A DNA stretch of 6,955 bases, taken from the NCBI GenBank assembly GCA_021154515.1, contig JAJKIL010000330.1, forward strand, positions 1-6,955. The letters run 5' to 3'. The notes beneath the pieces are model-generated. The model was not told the DNA's origin. It did not search any database and saw only the letters and a list, made by a program, of their open reading frames with translations. This document shows, piece by piece, positions 6,113 through 6,955 of the stretch (the first letter of the stretch is position 1; the number at the start of each line of letters is the position of its first letter). Position numbers and translations under genes: made by a program. The DNA is from Niastella sp. GTDB lineage: Bacteria; Bacteroidota; Bacteroidia; Chitinophagales; Chitinophagaceae.

Positions 6113-6895
6113 CTATCCATTCAATACTTTAGACTTGGTGATATAACTTTTGGTAGGATGATAAATAAATAAGCAGGTGCCATCCTTGATTTTTTCAATC
6201 ACTTCTTCGGTTTCATCTGCAGGAAGCGCAGGGCAGCCATAACTACGGCCATTCATGGCGGCGCGGCTTAAATAATCTTCACCAACGTAGTAGGAGCCGT
6301 GAATGACGATGTTCCGTTTGTCGGCTTTGTCGTTGATATTTTTTTCCAGCCCTTCAATTTTTAAAGACAGGCCATGGCTACCATAATAAGTATTGCTGGT
6401 TACATAAAATCCAAGACTGCTTTTGTGCGAGTCGGGATTATTGGAGAATGACTTTGCAAATTCGCCACCTGAATTGCGGCCATGCGCTACAAAGGTATTG
6501 ATCAGCACTTTCTTTTCGGCCATATCTATTACATAGAATCTTTTCTGGCGCGACGACTGACTGAAGTCGCAGATGGAAAGCACTTCATTCTTCACGATCT
6601 TTCCTTTTTCCACCAGGTATTTATACCCCTTCAGTGCATATTCAAAGGCAGGCATTGAAAGGCCGTAGCTTTTCAGGTCCATTACATTATACAGGTCCAG
6701 GGCTTCTTCAGCCAGTTTTTGAGCTTTCGATTTTTTAACAACCGCCTTAAGAGATGCATAAACAGGAACGGGATTGGTTGAATTTACCGTAACTGGTTCC
6801 TTCGTTTCTTCTACGGCGCCCGATTTCACTGCCGGCGATACTGCCAAAAAGCACAACAACACACCCATTGACATTTTCTTATATGTCCGCTTCAT
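6113..6895 (-). CDS. Secreted murein L,D-transpeptidase, YkuD_2-type
   Basis: A 260-residue protein with an N-terminal Sec signal (KRTYKK, then hydrophobic residues about 10-22; likely cut after SGA, residue 27), so it should act in the periplasm. The catalytic domain occupies about 105-248: FYVIDMAEKKVLINTFVAHGRNSGG (core strands), a central SSLGFYVTSNTYYGSHGLSLKIEG block, then IVIHGSYYV with H199-G200 and GRSYGCPALP with nucleophile C221. This is the H-G...S-x-G-C-P arrangement of L,D-transpeptidases, and the spacing and the SYGCPAL form fit the YkuD_2 (PF13645) subgroup common in Bacteroidota. Members act on peptidoglycan stem peptides, making 3-3 cross-links or attaching proteins; the exact reaction here is not shown. 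The region 28-105 looks helical and may be a spacer. The ATG at 6893-6895 is the natural start. No LysM or PG-binding domain is present. Confidence 0.92.
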   Translation of the reverse strand: MKRTYKKMSMGVLLCFLAVSPAVKSGAVEETKEPVTVNSTNPVPVYASLKAVVKKSKAQKLAEEALDLYNVMDLKSYGLSMPAFEYALKGYKYLVEKGKIVKNEVLSICDFSQSSRQKRFYVIDMAEKKVLINTFVAHGRNSGGEFAKSFSNNPDSHKSSLGFYVTSNTYYGSHGLSLKIEGLEKNINDKADKRNIVIHGSYYVGEDYLSRAAMNGRSYGCPALPADETEEVIEKIKDGTCLFIYHPTKSYITKSKVLNG

Positions 6896-6955
6896 AGGAA
6901 TTTAAACTTCTAAAAGGATTAACAACTATTGTTTCACACGAATTACGCCATTTAA

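Noticed and set aside
6896..6955. Promoter for the L,D-transpeptidase gene
   Set aside because: No convincing TAnnTTTG box or -33 element could be found on the minus strand within the 60 bp available; the promoter may lie partly outside the window.

Overview
This window looks like ordinary chromosomal sequence from a member of the Bacteroidota, most likely the family Chitinophagaceae (a Niastella- or Chitinophaga-like genome). The inference rests on moderate GC content, TAnnTTTG-type -7 promoter boxes without Shine-Dalgarno sequences, protein families typical of the phylum, and intergenic DNA filled with short GTTGAC-type and TTTCACG-type repeats. No tRNA, rRNA, CRISPR array, transposase or phage gene was seen.

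Layout, left to right. (1) 1-900, plus strand: the 3' part of a family-10-like glycosyl hydrolase (GHL10/DUF187) with a C-terminal Ig/FnIII-like tail. (2) 901-1403: a 503-bp non-coding stretch holding a GTTGAC nonamer array, a rho-independent terminator, a dispersed CCTGAGCGGAGT-type repeat, a second array in the opposite orientation, and a promoter box. (3) 1404-2621, plus strand: a PLP-dependent DegT/DnrJ/EryC1/StrS aminotransferase closely resembling KdnA, which makes 8-amino-Kdo for lipopolysaccharide. It is followed by a 14-bp palindrome and a strong hairpin. (4) 2711-3238, plus strand: a small lipoprotein of unknown function. (5) 3239-3421: a repeat-rich spacer between convergent genes. 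(6) 3422-3793, minus strand: a small secreted protein of unknown function with a GTG start. (7) 3898-5385 and 5399-6058, plus strand: rpoN (sigma-54), then 13 bp later a divergent PAP2-like membrane protein, ending in an 18-bp perfect-stem bidirectional terminator. (8) 6113-6895, minus strand: a secreted L,D-transpeptidase of the YkuD_2 type.

Most of the identifiable genes concern the cell envelope: sugar hydrolysis, LPS core sugar modification, a lipoprotein, a PAP2-like membrane protein and peptidoglycan cross-linking. Sigma-54 is the one global regulator. Nothing shows that they form a single system. The points most worth checking are the KdnA-like enzyme with no KdnB beside it, the small secreted family divergent from rpoN, the rpoN/PAP2-like pairing, and the composite intergenic repeats. 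I did not find convincing evidence of a new multi-gene system.
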